Shown here one piece after another: positions 63,131 through 64,000 of a stretch of 64,000 bases of DNA. The stretch is from Oxyruncus cristatus (Eukaryota > Chordata > Aves > Passeriformes > Cotingidae). Made by a program: the position numbers and the translations under genes. The notes below the pieces were generated by a model. The model did no database searches, was not told where the DNA came from, and saw only the letters and a program-made list of their open reading frames with translations. The stretch spans positions 122,114 through 186,113 of the forward strand of contig VXAY01005255.1 in the NCBI GenBank assembly GCA_013399855.1, written 5' to 3'. Every line of letters starts with the position of its first letter. The stretch's first letter is position 1.

Positions 63131-64000
63131 GTATGTCACAGTAGAAAGAAATCTGTACTGTTAGTATTACAACTGTTAAGACATTTTTTTTTTTTTAAAT
63201 CAAAACAAACCTAAACATGATTCTTGATCACTCATTTTTGGGTACATGACCTTGTAGGCTTTACTTAATACTGTTTTCACTACTTCTTTTCTGAGGCTGG
63301 TGTACTAAACAAAGATCTGTTGTGACTCTCTCAGTTGAAGTGCAGCTACATCCAACTTTTCCACCAGGATTGATCACCTAGATTATAGTAGAGACATTTC
63401 CAGGTTGTATAAGATCACCTCTTCTTCTCTGTGACTGCACAAGGGCCTTGGTGTGAGCTGTGTGCTTGGCCTGGATTTGAACTCACTCTATAGAAAATCA
63501 GCTGTATCATCATAGGATGAGACTGGCATTTCCACAGCCAAGTGGCTTTTGGGGAAGGTGCCTGGGTACATGTCAAGGAAGAGAAATTTTACTCATGGAT
63601 CGTGTTAGTTTCTGGCCATAGGTTGGGCAGCTCTGTTATAATGAAAGCACAGTTTTTTTTGTCTCAGTAAATTACAATTGTTATGTATATAAGTGTAAAG
63701 TCTACCTTGGCTTTTAAACTGGATTCTTACTCATCCTAAAATAATTGAAGATGCTTTAAATAGGGATATGTTTTGCATGAATGATATCCCTTGTCTTTAC
63801 TCCTCCTTGAAAACACATAAGGCAAAGGCTTCATGTTTAGTTCCATGATATTAAATGAATACCTGTGCCAAAATCTTCACAGAGTTTGAGGTGCTAATGC
63901 CTTTAGACAGTTTCAAAGCTTTTATTCTTACATGTAATCCTGTTCAGATCGGTGTGCTCTGATGATACACTCCATATTGTTTGCTGCTGCAAAGCTGAAT
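63131..64000 (+). other. MGAT4A: MGAT4A intron, partial
   Basis: The start of the next intron (phase 1). I looked for the following exon, expected to begin by completing the Gly codon before KFENG, and did not find it, so the intron continues beyond the window. A T-tract lies at 63185-63197. Confidence 0.85.

Noticed and set aside
63131..64000. Search for the final MGAT4A coding exon
   Set aside because: No acceptor followed by the conserved KFENG segment was found. It is presumed to lie downstream.
1..64000. tRNA, rRNA, CRISPR arrays, bacterial operons
   Set aside because: No tRNA B-box context, rRNA segment, regularly spaced repeat array or prokaryotic gene organisation was seen. The window is ordinary vertebrate intronic DNA around one gene.

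Overview
This window is vertebrate genomic DNA, almost certainly from a bird. Two kinds of evidence support this. It carries the spliced exons of a conserved N-glycan branching enzyme gene, MGAT4A, on the + strand. Its interspersed repeats are CR1 LINE 3' ends, plus one solo LTR of the avian ERVL-like type; both are hallmarks of bird genomes. The species cannot be named from the sequence alone. A Neoaves-type bird is plausible from the CR1 flavours, but that is inference.

Layout: bases 1-19288 are intron upstream of the first recognisable coding exon. They are AT-rich and contain a 1.1 kb antisense CR1 fragment (7391-8505), smaller CR1 relics, and no exon I can support. From 19289 to 63130 there are twelve consecutive MGAT4A coding exons: 19289-19456, 21954-22094, 24899-25032, 35586-35632, 36247-36360, 36974-37049, 38404-38518, 47003-47133, 47721-47828, 48228-48421, 60878-60956 and 63064-63130. 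All have AG/GT boundaries, compatible phases and no internal stop. They total 1374 nt and join into about 458 codons, which fit residues 32-490 of the 535-residue human-length protein. The missing pieces are the first ~31 residues (cytoplasmic tail and membrane anchor, which must lie upstream) and the last ~46 residues (end of the C-terminal lectin-like domain, downstream). The gene looks intact and functional.

The product is the Golgi enzyme alpha-1,3-mannosyl-glycoprotein 4-beta-N-acetylglucosaminyltransferase A (GnT-IVa). It adds the beta1,4-GlcNAc branch to the alpha1,3-mannose arm of complex N-glycans. The exons divide into a coiled-coil stem (exon at 19289), the GT54 catalytic domain (21954 to about 47828) and a C-terminal carbohydrate-binding domain (48228 onward).

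The large introns (10.6, 8.5 and 12.5 kb) hold CR1 fragments, a solo LTR at 23632-24652 in the sense orientation, microsatellites and low-complexity A/C or G/T tracts. An assembly artefact is visible at 56465-56755, where two identical 145-bp blocks are separated by a single N. I see no second gene, RNA gene, CRISPR array or novel system. The most useful second looks are the assembly artefact, a possible cryptic exon at 55708-55853, the CpG-rich stem exon with an extra glycosylation sequon, and the sense-oriented LTR with its own polyadenylation signal.
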